Shown here: piece after piece, positions 32,903-41,522 of the stretch | How the letters are laid out: every line of letters starts with the position of its first letter | How positions within the stretch are numbered: the stretch's first letter is position 1 | NCBI RefSeq assembly: GCF_017377395.1 | Contig: NZ_CP061800.1 | Location: 2,356,001 to 2,420,000 of the forward strand | DNA length: 64,000 bases | Direction: 5' to 3' | DNA from: Desulfonema magnum | GTDB lineage: Bacteria > Desulfobacterota > Desulfobacteria > Desulfobacterales > 4be13 | The notes under the pieces: generated by a model | What the model was told of the DNA's origin: nothing | Seen by the model: only the letters and a program-made list of their open reading frames with translations | Database searches by the model: none | Made by a program: the position numbers and the translations under genes

Positions 32903-35173
32903 TTAATCTTTTTTTCCAGCGAGAATCTTCTCAGGCGTGATGGGAAGGTCTTTGCATCGGTATCCTGTCGCATGATGCACCGCATCCGCTATGGCAGGTG
33001 CCGTGGGGATTGCAAGCCCTTCACCAGCTTCCTTGGCTCCCATGGGCCCCTCCGGCTCGTAAGTCTCTATATGAGCCACCTCGCTTGGCGGCACATCCAT
33101 GGCATTGGGCATTTTATAATCAAGGAAATTGGTATTCAGGGTTTTCCCGTCTTCCATCACAAACTGTTCTGAAAGCGCATAGCCCAGCCCCATCTGGATA
33201 GAGCCTTCAAGCTGTCCTTCCACGGCCATCTGATTGATCACCGTGCCGCAGTCATGCGCGGTCCAGAATTTCTTCACGCGGACAACTCCGGTATCCTTAT
33301 CCACCTCCACCTCGGAAATCTGAGCACCGAAGCTGAACGCGGGTGTCACCAACCCTTTGTCTCTGGGAGTGTAATAACCGCGTTCCACAAGCGGTTCCCC
33401 GCGATTGGCTTTTTGTGCCATGGCCACAGCCTCTCCGAAAGGAATTCCCCGGTCCGGTCTGCTCTTTGGAAACACCATGCCATCTTTGCAGCCCAGTTCA
33501 TGAATCACATTCAAATTCTGCCGTGCTGAAACCGCACCAAAAAGTTGGGCTTTGATTTTCTTTGCCGCGTCAAGCACAGCATTTCCGTTCATCATCGTCA
33601 GCCTGCTTCCCCATGCGCCCAGGTCCGCCTGCGGGGTTGTGGACGTATCCGCGGAAGTGATCCGGATATCTTCCATTTTAAGTCCGAGTTCTTCAGCGAG
33701 AATCTGTTTCAGGACAGTATCACAGCCCTGACCGATGTCCGCGGCCATGGTCAGCAGATGGGCAGTTCCGTCATCAAATACCCTTACTTCCGCGGCAGAA
33801 AAGGGAAACTGCGTATTAAACCAATTGAACACGCCGCCGGAGATAAAACTGTAACATCCGATGCCAATGCCCTGACCCGGTTTGGGTGAGTAACGCTTCT
33901 CTTTCCAGCCGCTCATTTCAGCCGCCTTCTGAAGCGCCTCGATAAAGCCGCAACTGGAGATGGTTGCCACATCCGGAATTTCATCTCCTGTGACCTGAGC
34001 ATTTTTAATCCTCAGTTCTATGGGATCAATGCCCAGTTCTTCAGCAGCGATATTCATCTGGCTTTCTGTGGCAAAGAGCGACTGAGGTGCACCAAATCCC
34101 CGCATGGCACTGGCGGGCGGTTTGTTGGTGTAAACATGCTGACCCCAGAAGCGGTAATTCGGATAACGGTAAAGCATGGCTCCGAAAGTGCCGCACAAAA
34201 AGGTGGCGGTGGGACCCATGGCATTGTATCCGCCACCATCCAGATAGATTCTGAGATCTTTTCCGGTCAGGGTCCCATCCTTTTTAAAGCCTACCTTGGA
34301 ATAGAGCTTCATAGCATGCCTTCGCCTGCCGGCGAGAAATTCCTCCTCACGGGTCATGGTGAATTTTACGGGTCTGCCTGTTTTCTTTGCGATAAAGGCA
34401 GCGCAAAATTCCCATGTCCGCAATTCCATTTTCCCGCCAAAGCCGCCGCCGACAAAAGGTTTGATCACCCGGACGTCATTTTCCCGCATGCCCATTGTCG
34501 AAGCCAGAAGACACTGAACAATATAAGGGACCTGAGTGGAGGTCCACAAGGTGATTCTTCCATCCAGATCGCACTGCGCCACTGCGGCACAAGGCTCAAG
34601 ATAAGCCGGACTCACCGCGTGAACATTAAAAACATCCTCCCGGACATAATCTGATTCTGCAAAAGCCTTCTCGATATCTCCGTAATGAATCTTCCGGTTT
34701 ACGCTGATATTGCCGGGACAGTAATCATGGAGAACCGGTGCTCCCTCTTTGATTGCCGAATCTATATCAAAAATACCGGGAAGTTCTTCGTAATCCACTT
34801 TGATCAGTTCAAGTGCTTCTTCCGCAGTATCCGCGTCCACCGCCGCAACCGCCGCGACTTCGTCCCCGATGAAACGCACCTTGTCAATCGCCAGCGGATA
34901 CTCATCCTGCGTATCAGGAAACAAACGCCAGTTGCCGTATTTGATTTTCGGCGTGTCCTCTCCGGTAATGACGCATTTAACACCCGGAAGCGAAGCTGCC
35001 CGGCTGGTGTCTATGTTCAGGATGCGTGCATGGGGAAAAGGACTCCTTAATATCTTGCCATGAAGCATTCCCGGCAGCTTGATGTCATCTGTGTAAGTTG
35101 CCGTTCCTGTGGCTTTGGCCTTCCCGTCATTTCTCGGGACACTTTTTCCAACAATGCTGAAATCTTTTTTCAT
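32903..35173 (-). CDS. Molybdenum hydroxylase large (molybdopterin) subunit
   Basis: 756 aa of the xanthine dehydrogenase/CO dehydrogenase large-subunit family. It starts with the hammerhead domain (GKSVPRNDGKAKATGTATYT). The cofactor domains show VGGGFGGKMELR, AMRGFGAPQ, GQGCDTVLKQILAEELG-like motifs and the catalytic Glu in GAKEAGEG near the C-terminus. It should carry Mo-bis-oxo molybdopterin cytosine dinucleotide and hydroxylate, or reductively dehydroxylate, an aromatic or heterocyclic substrate. Last gene of the three-subunit unit; aggaggataat precedes ATG 35173. The closest functional guess is a 4-hydroxybenzoyl-CoA reductase-like enzyme, but see the FAD subunit. Confidence 0.92.
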   Translation of the reverse strand: MKKDFSIVGKSVPRNDGKAKATGTATYTDDIKLPGMLHGKILRSPFPHARILNIDTSRAASLPGVKCVITGEDTPKIKYGNWRLFPDTQDEYPLAIDKVRFIGDEVAAVAAVDADTAEEALELIKVDYEELPGIFDIDSAIKEGAPVLHDYCPGNISVNRKIHYGDIEKAFAESDYVREDVFNVHAVSPAYLEPCAAVAQCDLDGRITLWTSTQVPYIVQCLLASTMGMRENDVRVIKPFVGGGFGGKMELRTWEFCAAFIAKKTGRPVKFTMTREEEFLAGRRRHAMKLYSKVGFKKDGTLTGKDLRIYLDGGGYNAMGPTATFLCGTFGAMLYRYPNYRFWGQHVYTNKPPASAMRGFGAPQSLFATESQMNIAAEELGIDPIELRIKNAQVTGDEIPDVATISSCGFIEALQKAAEMSGWKEKRYSPKPGQGIGIGCYSFISGGVFNWFNTQFPFSAAEVRVFDDGTAHLLTMAADIGQGCDTVLKQILAEELGLKMEDIRITSADTSTTPQADLGAWGSRLTMMNGNAVLDAAKKIKAQLFGAVSARQNLNVIHELGCKDGMVFPKSRPDRGIPFGEAVAMAQKANRGEPLVERGYYTPRDKGLVTPAFSFGAQISEVEVDKDTGVVRVKKFWTAHDCGTVINQMAVEGQLEGSIQMGLGYALSEQFVMEDGKTLNTNFLDYKMPNAMDVPPSEVAHIETYEPEGPMGAKEAGEGLAIPTAPAIADAVHHATGYRCKDLPITPEKILAGKKD

Positions 35174-35197
35174 AGATTATCCTCCTCACCTCAACGA

Positions 35198-36067
35198 TTA
35201 TTCTGATGCCCTTTTGCGAGCTTGCGAAAGGACGCGTCGGGTCAGGACAGCTACCATTTTTTCCCGATAATCCGCACTTGCTCTGACATCCGTAATTGGC
35301 GTGGCTTCCGCTGATGCCTGAACTCCCGCCTGATCAATGAGATCATCGGTCAGTTCTTTCCCGCGAACAATTGTCTCTGCTTTGGGAACGCGTATGGGCG
35401 TGGGGCCGCAGGCACCGACAAATATCCGGGTATCCTCACAGACCTTTTCCTTCAATGTGACCATTGTGGCAACGCCCACGGCCGAGCAGTCAAGCTGACC
35501 TCTGGCAGAAAGGCTGATATAAGCGGTTCCCGAGTGGGGTGTCAGCCTGGGTACATGAACAGCCGTGACAATTTCAGCAGGTTCCAAAGCCGTCATGCCC
35601 GGACCTTTGAAGAACTGGTCCAATGGCACGGTGCGCTTTCCCGATGGTCCCTGAATATGAACCTCGGCTCCCATGGCAAGAAGAGTGGGGGCATTGTCTG
35701 CCGCGGGTGAGGCATTGCAGAGGTTTCCGATCACGGTTCCCATATTTCTGACCTGCACATTGGCGGTTCCCCGTGCGGCCTGGGCAACAGTGGGGTAGTA
35801 CTTGAGAATGTCAGGATGTATTGCCACATCTGCCAAAAGGGCTGTCGCGCCGATGGTCAGCCCCTTGGTTTCATCAAATGCTATTGTATTGAGTCCGCTG
35901 ATGCTTTTGAGTGAAATAATTGTCTTGAGCTTCAACCCTGCATGGCGCATTTTGATCAGCAGATCCGTCCCGCCGGCCATCACATGAGCATCCGGTTTGG
36001 ATTGTAATAATGAAATGGCATCCGCGACAGTGGTGGGCGCGTAATAGTCAAAATGTGAGAGTCTCAT
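35198..36067 (-). CDS. Molybdenum hydroxylase FAD subunit
   Basis: 289 aa FAD-binding subunit (CoxM/XdhB type). FAD motifs: HVMAGGTDLLIKMRHAG and VRNMGTVIGNLCNASPAAD. It relays electrons between the Fe-S subunit and the acceptor. In 4-hydroxybenzoyl-CoA reductase this subunit carries an extra [4Fe-4S] loop with four Cys; here the length and Cys content (C116, C157-like scattered residues) show no such insert. Ordinary oxidative hydroxylation therefore seems likelier than low-potential reduction. Starts ATGA-overlapping the 2Fe-2S gene; 24 bp to the large subunit. Confidence 0.92.
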   Translation of the reverse strand: MRLSHFDYYAPTTVADAISLLQSKPDAHVMAGGTDLLIKMRHAGLKLKTIISLKSISGLNTIAFDETKGLTIGATALLADVAIHPDILKYYPTVAQAARGTANVQVRNMGTVIGNLCNASPAADNAPTLLAMGAEVHIQGPSGKRTVPLDQFFKGPGMTALEPAEIVTAVHVPRLTPHSGTAYISLSARGQLDCSAVGVATMVTLKEKVCEDTRIFVGACGPTPIRVPKAETIVRGKELTDDLIDQAGVQASAEATPITDVRASADYREKMVAVLTRRVLSQARKRASE

Positions 36068-36570
36068 GATGTTTTCCTTTCCGAAGCCTCTTTCATCTTT
36101 TGCCCGGCAGCCCCGACTGCTTCAATAATTTTCTTATATCCTGTACACCGGCAAAGATTTCCGGCCAAAGCCTCCCTGATCTCGTTATATGTAGGTGAGG
36201 GATTGTTATTCAGCAGATTCAAAGCGGTTAGCTCCATGCCCGGGGTGCAGAATCCGCACTGGATCGCACCCTTTTTAACAAATGATTCCTGAATGGGATG
36301 CAGTTCCTCGCCTGAAGGTGCCATTCCTTCGACGGTCATAATCTCTTTGCCTACCATTTCCACTGCTAAACTTAAACAGGAACTCACAGCCCGGCCGTCA
36401 ACCATTACCGTACATGCACCGCAGTCTCCGGATCCGCACCCAAGTTTGACGCCTGTTAAGTTTATTTCTTCCCGAAGTACCTCATTCAGTGTCTGCCACG
36501 GATTAACCGCGACTGTATAAGATTCTCCGTTGACGTTCAGTTCGATAATTTGTTTCATATTTCGTTCCAT
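36064..36570 (-). CDS. Molybdenum hydroxylase 2Fe-2S subunit
   Basis: 168 aa. The plant-ferredoxin-like cluster is GCGSGDCGACTVMVDG with a fourth Cys in SSCLSLA. The second cluster lies in the helical domain: CGFCTPGM and CRCTGYKKI. Complete small subunit of the xanthine dehydrogenase family. Two starts are possible, ATG 36570 (ggag only 1 base away) or ATG 36558 (ggag about 13 bases away); neither spacing is ideal. First gene of the three-gene unit; upstream is a CAGCAGATC cassette holding a repeat array. Confidence 0.93.
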   Translation of the reverse strand: MERNMKQIIELNVNGESYTVAVNPWQTLNEVLREEINLTGVKLGCGSGDCGACTVMVDGRAVSSCLSLAVEMVGKEIMTVEGMAPSGEELHPIQESFVKKGAIQCGFCTPGMELTALNLLNNNPSPTYNEIREALAGNLCRCTGYKKIIEAVGAAGQKMKEASERKTS

Positions 36571-36667
36571 GCTCCGTCAGATAAATCAGAGGGCAGGGAA
36601 TCCGGTTTTTCCCTTTTCCCATGATGTTGCAAAATTCACCAGGGTCCCTCAGATGGTTTCAGGATAT

Positions 36668-37287
36668 CAGCGGATCAAAAATTTGCACCAATCATCCATC
36701 CATCCGGAGTGCAAAAATTAAGCGTAGCGGTTTTTTGCACTGTATGTTTAAACAATTCTGGTGGAATGCAAAAAATCGCTTCGCTTAATTTTTGCACTCC
36801 GGAAGCTAAGAATGCAAAAAATCGCTTCGCTTAATTTTTGCACTCCGGAAGCTAAGGATGCAAAAAATCGCTTCGCTTAATTTTTGCACTCCGGAAATTG
36901 GGTGAAATGCAAAAAATCGCTTCGCTTAATTTTTGCACTCCGGAAGCTAAGAATGCAAAAAATCGCTTCGCTTAATTTTTGCACTCCGGAAGCTAAGGAT
37001 GCAAAAAATCGCTTCGCTTAATTTTTGCACTCCGGAAGCTAAGAATGCAAAAAATCGCTTCGCTTAATTTTTGCACTCCGGAAGCTAAGAATGCAAAAAA
37101 TCGCTTCGCTTAATTTTTGCACTCCGGAAATTGGGTGAAATGCAAAAAATCGCTTCGCTTAATTTTTGCACTCCGGAAGCTAAGGATGCAAAAAATCGCT
37201 TCGCTTAATTTTTGCACTCCGGAAGCTAAGGATGCAAAAAATCGCTTCGCTTAATTTTTGCACTCCGGAAAAGCTTTTGATCTGCTG
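36668..37287. mobile_element. CAGCAGATC-ended cassette carrying an 11-copy hairpin array
   Basis: The left end cagcggatcaaaaatttgc (36668) and right end aagcttttgatctgctg (37271-37287) are inverted repeats of the same type as 55603-55755. The interior is almost wholly a 46-bp tandem array. The cassette sits exactly between the acyl-CoA dehydrogenase stop and the 2Fe-2S subunit start. Confidence 0.5.
36767..37268. repeat. 46-49-bp tandem array, 11 copies
   Basis: Copies begin (tgcaaaaaatcgc) at 36767, 36813, 36859, 36908, 36954, 37000, 37046, 37092, 37141, 37187 and 37233. Unit: tgcaaaaaatcgcttcgctt, aatttttgcactccggaagc, taagaa. Every block of three to five is broken by a 49-bp variant (ccggaaattgggtgaaa), a sign of block duplication. 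Ends in the GCACTCCGG frame. Confidence 0.95.
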
Positions 37288-37296
37288 AATCTGTCT

Positions 37297-38442
37297 TTAA
37301 AATCGGCCCAGGATTTTTCTCGCGATAATGACCTTTTCAACTTCTTTGCTGCCTTCGAAAATCTCCAGAACCTTCGCATTTCTCCAGTAGTGGGCAACGC
37401 CGTACTCTTCCAGAATTCCGTATCCGCCGTGGAGCTGGATTGCCTCATCAGCCACCTGAACCGCGACCTCAGCACAGTACCACTTTGCCATGGAACTGAG
37501 CCCGGGATCCGGCGTTCCGGAATCCAGCATTGATGCGGCGCGATAACAAACTGATCTTGCAACTTCGGTTTTGGTTGCCATTTCAGCAATTTTTCCCTGC
37601 ACCAATTGGAGATTAGCCAGAGGTTTTCCAAATTGTGAGCGGTTGCGGACGTGACTTACAGCTTTGTCAAGCGCACCCTGTGCGGTCCCGACTGACAAAG
37701 CCGCAACCTGAACACGGGAGCGGTTAAAAAACTCCATAATATTGTAAAACCCCTGGCCTGCTTTACCCAAAAGATTTTCCTTTGGCACTCTGACATTTTT
37801 TAAAACCACGTCTCCGGTATTTGAGGCTCTTAAAGAGAGTTTGCCATGATAGGGAGTTGCCGAGTATCCGGCCCGATCGGTCTCCACAATGATTGTGCTG
37901 AATCGCTTATGCTTCTTGGGATTGTCAGGATCGGTCACGCATAGGACCACTATAAAATCCGCGAGGTTCGCATTCGTGATAAAGACCTTGCTTCCGTTTA
38001 TCACATATTCGTCATTATCAAGAACAGCCGTTGTTGAAACAGCCGAGACATCGCTGCCAGCATCCGGCTCTGTGATCGCCATGCCCATTCTCATCTCACC
38101 GTTACAGATGGCAGGCAGATATTTCATTTTTTGTTCTTCGGAGCCAATCAACTGAATGAGCTGAGTTCCGAAAAAAGTGGATTCGATGGCATGGGCAATT
38201 CCCAGATCCACCCGGGCAAATTCCTCAACAATCACACACTGATCAAGGTAGCCCATTCCCAGTCCGTCATATTTTTCTTCTACGAACACCCCCAGAAACC
38301 CCAGTTCAGCGGCCTTCTGCCACAGCCGCTCATCAAAGGTCTCTTTTTTGTCCAACTCCAATGCGATATCTCTGAACTCGCCCTCTGCAAATTCCCTTGC
38401 CGCCTTTCGAGTTTCCACCTGTTCCCGGGTCAATGAATACAT
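37297..38442 (-). CDS. Acyl-CoA dehydrogenase
   Basis: 381 aa from ATG 38442 (MYSLTREQVETRKAAREFA). An upstream in-frame ATG 38466 is disfavoured because gaggg lies 8 bases before 38442. Signatures: ITEPDAGSDVSAV (FAD region), ASNTGDVVLKNVRVPKENLLG, RSQFGKPLANLQLVQGKIA, and the catalytic base region EIFEGSKEVEKVIIARK. It forms an enoyl-CoA double bond and passes electrons to ETF or, here, perhaps to the adjacent FAD/Fe-S proteins. No etfAB genes are in the window. Part of the minus-strand catabolic run. Confidence 0.93.
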   Translation of the reverse strand: MYSLTREQVETRKAAREFAEGEFRDIALELDKKETFDERLWQKAAELGFLGVFVEEKYDGLGMGYLDQCVIVEEFARVDLGIAHAIESTFFGTQLIQLIGSEEQKMKYLPAICNGEMRMGMAITEPDAGSDVSAVSTTAVLDNDEYVINGSKVFITNANLADFIVVLCVTDPDNPKKHKRFSTIIVETDRAGYSATPYHGKLSLRASNTGDVVLKNVRVPKENLLGKAGQGFYNIMEFFNRSRVQVAALSVGTAQGALDKAVSHVRNRSQFGKPLANLQLVQGKIAEMATKTEVARSVCYRAASMLDSGTPDPGLSSMAKWYCAEVAVQVADEAIQLHGGYGILEEYGVAHYWRNAKVLEIFEGSKEVEKVIIARKILGRF

Positions 38443-38461
38443 AAAACAATCCCTCATAAGG

Positions 38462-38556
38462 TACAAAGTTAAAAGTTAAAAGTTGAAAGCTAAAAGTTGA
38501 AAGCTAAAAGTCGAACTTTCAACTTTCAACTTTCAATTTTTTAACTTTCTAACTTT
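38462..38556. repeat. AAAGTTGAAAGCTAAAAG minisatellite
   Basis: Units agttaaaagttgaaagctaa and the reverse-complement form aactttcaactttcaatt face each other and could fold as a hairpin. It fills the gap between the acyl-CoA dehydrogenase and the FAD-linked oxidase and reaches the latter's stop. Confidence 0.85.
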
Positions 38557-40168
38557 TATAGCCTCTTTTTTCCAAATCTTCCGGAGATTCCCAATCTTTC
38601 ATGTTTTCCATCCACGGTGCCCGGTCCACAAAGATGTCATGAGACAGCGGCACTGGCGGATGAGACATCCATTTGGGATCGAACTCGTCTTTTACTTTCA
38701 GCAGATATTCATGATAGTTGGGTCCGTATTTGGGGCCAGTCAGATAAAGCGGCTGATGCGGTCCCAGCAGTGACGTATAGAAACGATTCTCAATGTTCAT
38801 CTTGGATGTGTCAACATAGAACTGATCCACTGCATTGGTGTCATCGTCCAAATCCCAGTAAACCAGGAATTCAGAGTATCCCTGATGCCCCATTTCAAAG
38901 CTCTGGAACCATCCCGGATCACCATAATCAGGCATGAGCGGCGGTGTGTATTTCTTCTTCAGATCCGCATAAACCGGGCCGTGTTCGGGAGCCTGGGACA
39001 TGGTTTCAATGACGTAATCCACGGACACATATCCGCCGCACATCAGCCACATGCCTGCGGAGTCGGCATTTTTGATCCAGGATTCATCCGAAGGTTTGGT
39101 ACGGCGGGCAACGCCGCCCACTTCTTCCATAATATCCATCAGGACGCGCTCGTCATATTCCATCTGTTCCTCGGACGTGAAGCCGATGAGGAGGACACGC
39201 ACAATATGAAAATTGGCAACGGTTTCCTCATTTTCCTTGCCCCAGATGTCCCAGAAATCCTCTTTGCATGTGGACTTGGCAATGGCTCGCCAGAAAAGGG
39301 GCACCTTGGTGACCGCGCCGCCAATCTCAGCATGACCGATTTCCTTCATTGCCTTGACCTGAGCCTCTTTGGAAGGAACAACAAAATTGATCCATTTGAC
39401 TCTTTTCTCCGGCAGTGCCAGAGCCGTGTTCGGGGTGATACCCGTCGGCTCCAGACGTTCCGGCTGGAACGGCAGGGTTTTGATTGCCATGCGGGTTACA
39501 ATTCCCAGACATCCGCGCAATCCTGTATAACCTCTCAGCAGTCCTCTCAGGTCAGGTCCGGGGCTTTCTCCCCAGAATGCATCATCGCCGCCCTGTGCCA
39601 GGGAACCCATTCTGAGTATTTCGCCGTCCGGCATGACCACCTCAGTTCCGAGAATACGACGATGCGGAAGGCCGATCCGGTGACTCAGCGGAGACCATCC
39701 GTCACCAATGAGGTTTGCAATGGCCGAAGCCTGCGCGCCGCCGCCGCCGATGACCACATAAGCCCCGTGACTCATACATTCTTCCTGAATCGGGGAATAG
39801 ACCATCCCGGGACCCACTTCGACATAAAAATGCTTCTCATCCAAAATGAAATCATTCATCCGTTTGAGGTCAATGAGCAGCGCATCTTCCACATGGGGAT
39901 GGGAGCGGGGTCCGTAAAATCCGGTGCTGTAAGGCACATAAGGAATATTGTGGCGGTAGCAGAGCTTCACAATTTTTTGAACTTCTTCGGTGCATGAGGG
40001 CATGATCACGCATCCGGGAATCTTTGTCATGACCCGTTCGTATCCCAGACCGTTTTCGTATCCACCAGGGCCGCTTCTGTAGCCTTCGCAGATCACCGGA
40101 TCATCAGAGATATACTCAGGACCGACAATGTCCGACAACACGTTATAGTTTTCTTTGGATATTGCCAT
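38549..40168 (-). CDS. FAD-linked oxidase (FAD_binding_4 family), subunit 1
   Basis: 539 aa. The FAD-binding N-terminal part has the GCVIMPSCTEEVQKIVKLC entry, IPYVPYSTGFYG, and the IANLIGDGWSPLSHRIG pyrophosphate loop with a GGGGAQASAIAN lead-in. GCLGIVTRMAIKTLPF closes the domain. It resembles the vanillyl-alcohol oxidase/glycolate oxidase superfamily; the substrate-binding half is not assignable. Perfect aggaggtaaat site before ATG 40168. The next gene upstream (Fe-S protein) ends 18 bp away, and a second FAD oxidase comes before that, so a three-subunit flavin/Fe-S complex is the natural reading. Confidence 0.85.
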   Translation of the reverse strand: MAISKENYNVLSDIVGPEYISDDPVICEGYRSGPGGYENGLGYERVMTKIPGCVIMPSCTEEVQKIVKLCYRHNIPYVPYSTGFYGPRSHPHVEDALLIDLKRMNDFILDEKHFYVEVGPGMVYSPIQEECMSHGAYVVIGGGGAQASAIANLIGDGWSPLSHRIGLPHRRILGTEVVMPDGEILRMGSLAQGGDDAFWGESPGPDLRGLLRGYTGLRGCLGIVTRMAIKTLPFQPERLEPTGITPNTALALPEKRVKWINFVVPSKEAQVKAMKEIGHAEIGGAVTKVPLFWRAIAKSTCKEDFWDIWGKENEETVANFHIVRVLLIGFTSEEQMEYDERVLMDIMEEVGGVARRTKPSDESWIKNADSAGMWLMCGGYVSVDYVIETMSQAPEHGPVYADLKKKYTPPLMPDYGDPGWFQSFEMGHQGYSEFLVYWDLDDDTNAVDQFYVDTSKMNIENRFYTSLLGPHQPLYLTGPKYGPNYHEYLLKVKDEFDPKWMSHPPVPLSHDIFVDRAPWMENMKDWESPEDLEKRGYKS

Positions 40169-40186
40169 GATTTACCTCCTTCACGC

Positions 40187-41509
40187 CTAGCTTTCTATGG
40201 ATGCACAGATGGCTTCTGCAATATCCATCACCTGTACATCATCGCCATGGGCCTTGATTGCCTGTGCGAAATTATTTTTACAATGAGGACAAGCGGTTAC
40301 CAATGTCTCAACGCCAACATGTTTGATCTCTTCCAACCGGTGTTCGGCAGAGAATGTTGCCAGATCAGGAAAGGCTTCCCTGGTTCCCCGTCCCGCGCCG
40401 CAACAGAATGCGTTTTCCTTCATTCTGGGCAGTTCCACATAATTCACGCCCGGAACCGCTTTCAGAATATCCCGGGGCGGCTCATAGACACCGTTTGTTC
40501 CGCGTCTTCTCTCAAGTCTGGGTTCCACACATCCCATCCACTGCCGTTTTCCTTCATAAGGTGTCCAGGGTTCGCTCAGGCGGCTCAGACTACAGGCATC
40601 ATGATAGGTCATCCGTGTATTCATGGCTTTGTTCATGTTCAACGCGCCGTCTTTGATCAGCTGATCCGCATATTCGGTCAGATGAAGCACCTTGAATCCC
40701 AGTTCGTCAGTGGAAATGTTCAGCAGCTTGGGATAATCCACCTTCCACATGCGGTAGCCTTCGGCACACGCGGTCACGAGGACTTTGGCACCGGTTTTTC
40801 TCATTTCGTCAACATTTCGCTGTGCCAGTGCTTTTGCCTCATCTATCATGCCCACAGAAAAAACCGTGTTGCCGCAGCACCATTCATCCGGCATCAGCAT
40901 AAAGTCAACATTGGCGGCTTTGAAAATTTTTGCAACAGACTGTGCGATTTCCTTGTTTGTATAGGATGCCGCGCATCCGACAAAATAAAGCACTTCTGCT
41001 TTGTCAGCAGGCTTGACATCCGCAATCCAGTCTTTCCGCTTGTCATGCGGTGCGGCATAAGTATTGTGATTTTTGGCGATATTCTCAGCGGTCTTCTTGT
41101 GGGCCGGCATCGGACCCACACCGTCCTGCACGGCTTTTACTCTGAGGGATTCCAGGGACAGCTCGATTTCCAGGTCCAGATTTCGCTTACATCCCACATC
41201 GCATGCGCCGCACAACGTACACGCATATATGATTTCAAGGGCTTTCTCGTTCCAATCCAGCACGCCCTCGCCAAACGCATGGCCGATCCGCATTTTTCCA
41301 TAAGCGCCGTAGCTGTCAAACTGATATTTTTCAGCACTGGGGCACCGTGTCATGAATTTCGCACCCGGCATATAGGTATGATCCACCCAGGTACAGCCTT
41401 TGCATTTGATGCAGCGGCTCATATCGTAAACGAAATTCTGAATGTCTGTAATATCCAGGCTGAATTCCGCTTTTGGCTTGTAATATCTTACATCTGATTC
41501 ATTTGCCAT
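40187..41509 (-). CDS. CCG-domain Fe-S oxidoreductase (GlcF/HdrD-like)
   Basis: 440 aa. The N-terminal part holds two ferredoxin-like Cys clusters (CIKCKGC with a more distant CPS, and CTLCGACDVGC). The C-terminal part holds two CCG motifs: EWCCGNTVFS after YFVGCAASYTNKE, and FCCGAGRG after YHDACSLSR, closing with TACPHCKNNF. CCG proteins bind unusual or ordinary 4Fe-4S clusters and move electrons between flavoproteins and membrane or thiol carriers. Strong aaggagggg site. It lies between two FAD-linked oxidases with 13-18-bp gaps. Confidence 0.9.
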   Translation of the reverse strand: MANESDVRYYKPKAEFSLDITDIQNFVYDMSRCIKCKGCTWVDHTYMPGAKFMTRCPSAEKYQFDSYGAYGKMRIGHAFGEGVLDWNEKALEIIYACTLCGACDVGCKRNLDLEIELSLESLRVKAVQDGVGPMPAHKKTAENIAKNHNTYAAPHDKRKDWIADVKPADKAEVLYFVGCAASYTNKEIAQSVAKIFKAANVDFMLMPDEWCCGNTVFSVGMIDEAKALAQRNVDEMRKTGAKVLVTACAEGYRMWKVDYPKLLNISTDELGFKVLHLTEYADQLIKDGALNMNKAMNTRMTYHDACSLSRLSEPWTPYEGKRQWMGCVEPRLERRRGTNGVYEPPRDILKAVPGVNYVELPRMKENAFCCGAGRGTREAFPDLATFSAEHRLEEIKHVGVETLVTACPHCKNNFAQAIKAHGDDVQVMDIAEAICASIES

Positions 41510-41522
41510 TGTCTTCCCCTCC

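Noticed and set aside
38885-41497. Long plus-strand frames of 370 and 416 codons
   Set aside because: Antisense shadows of the FAD oxidase and CCG protein genes, which have strong motifs and ribosome sites.
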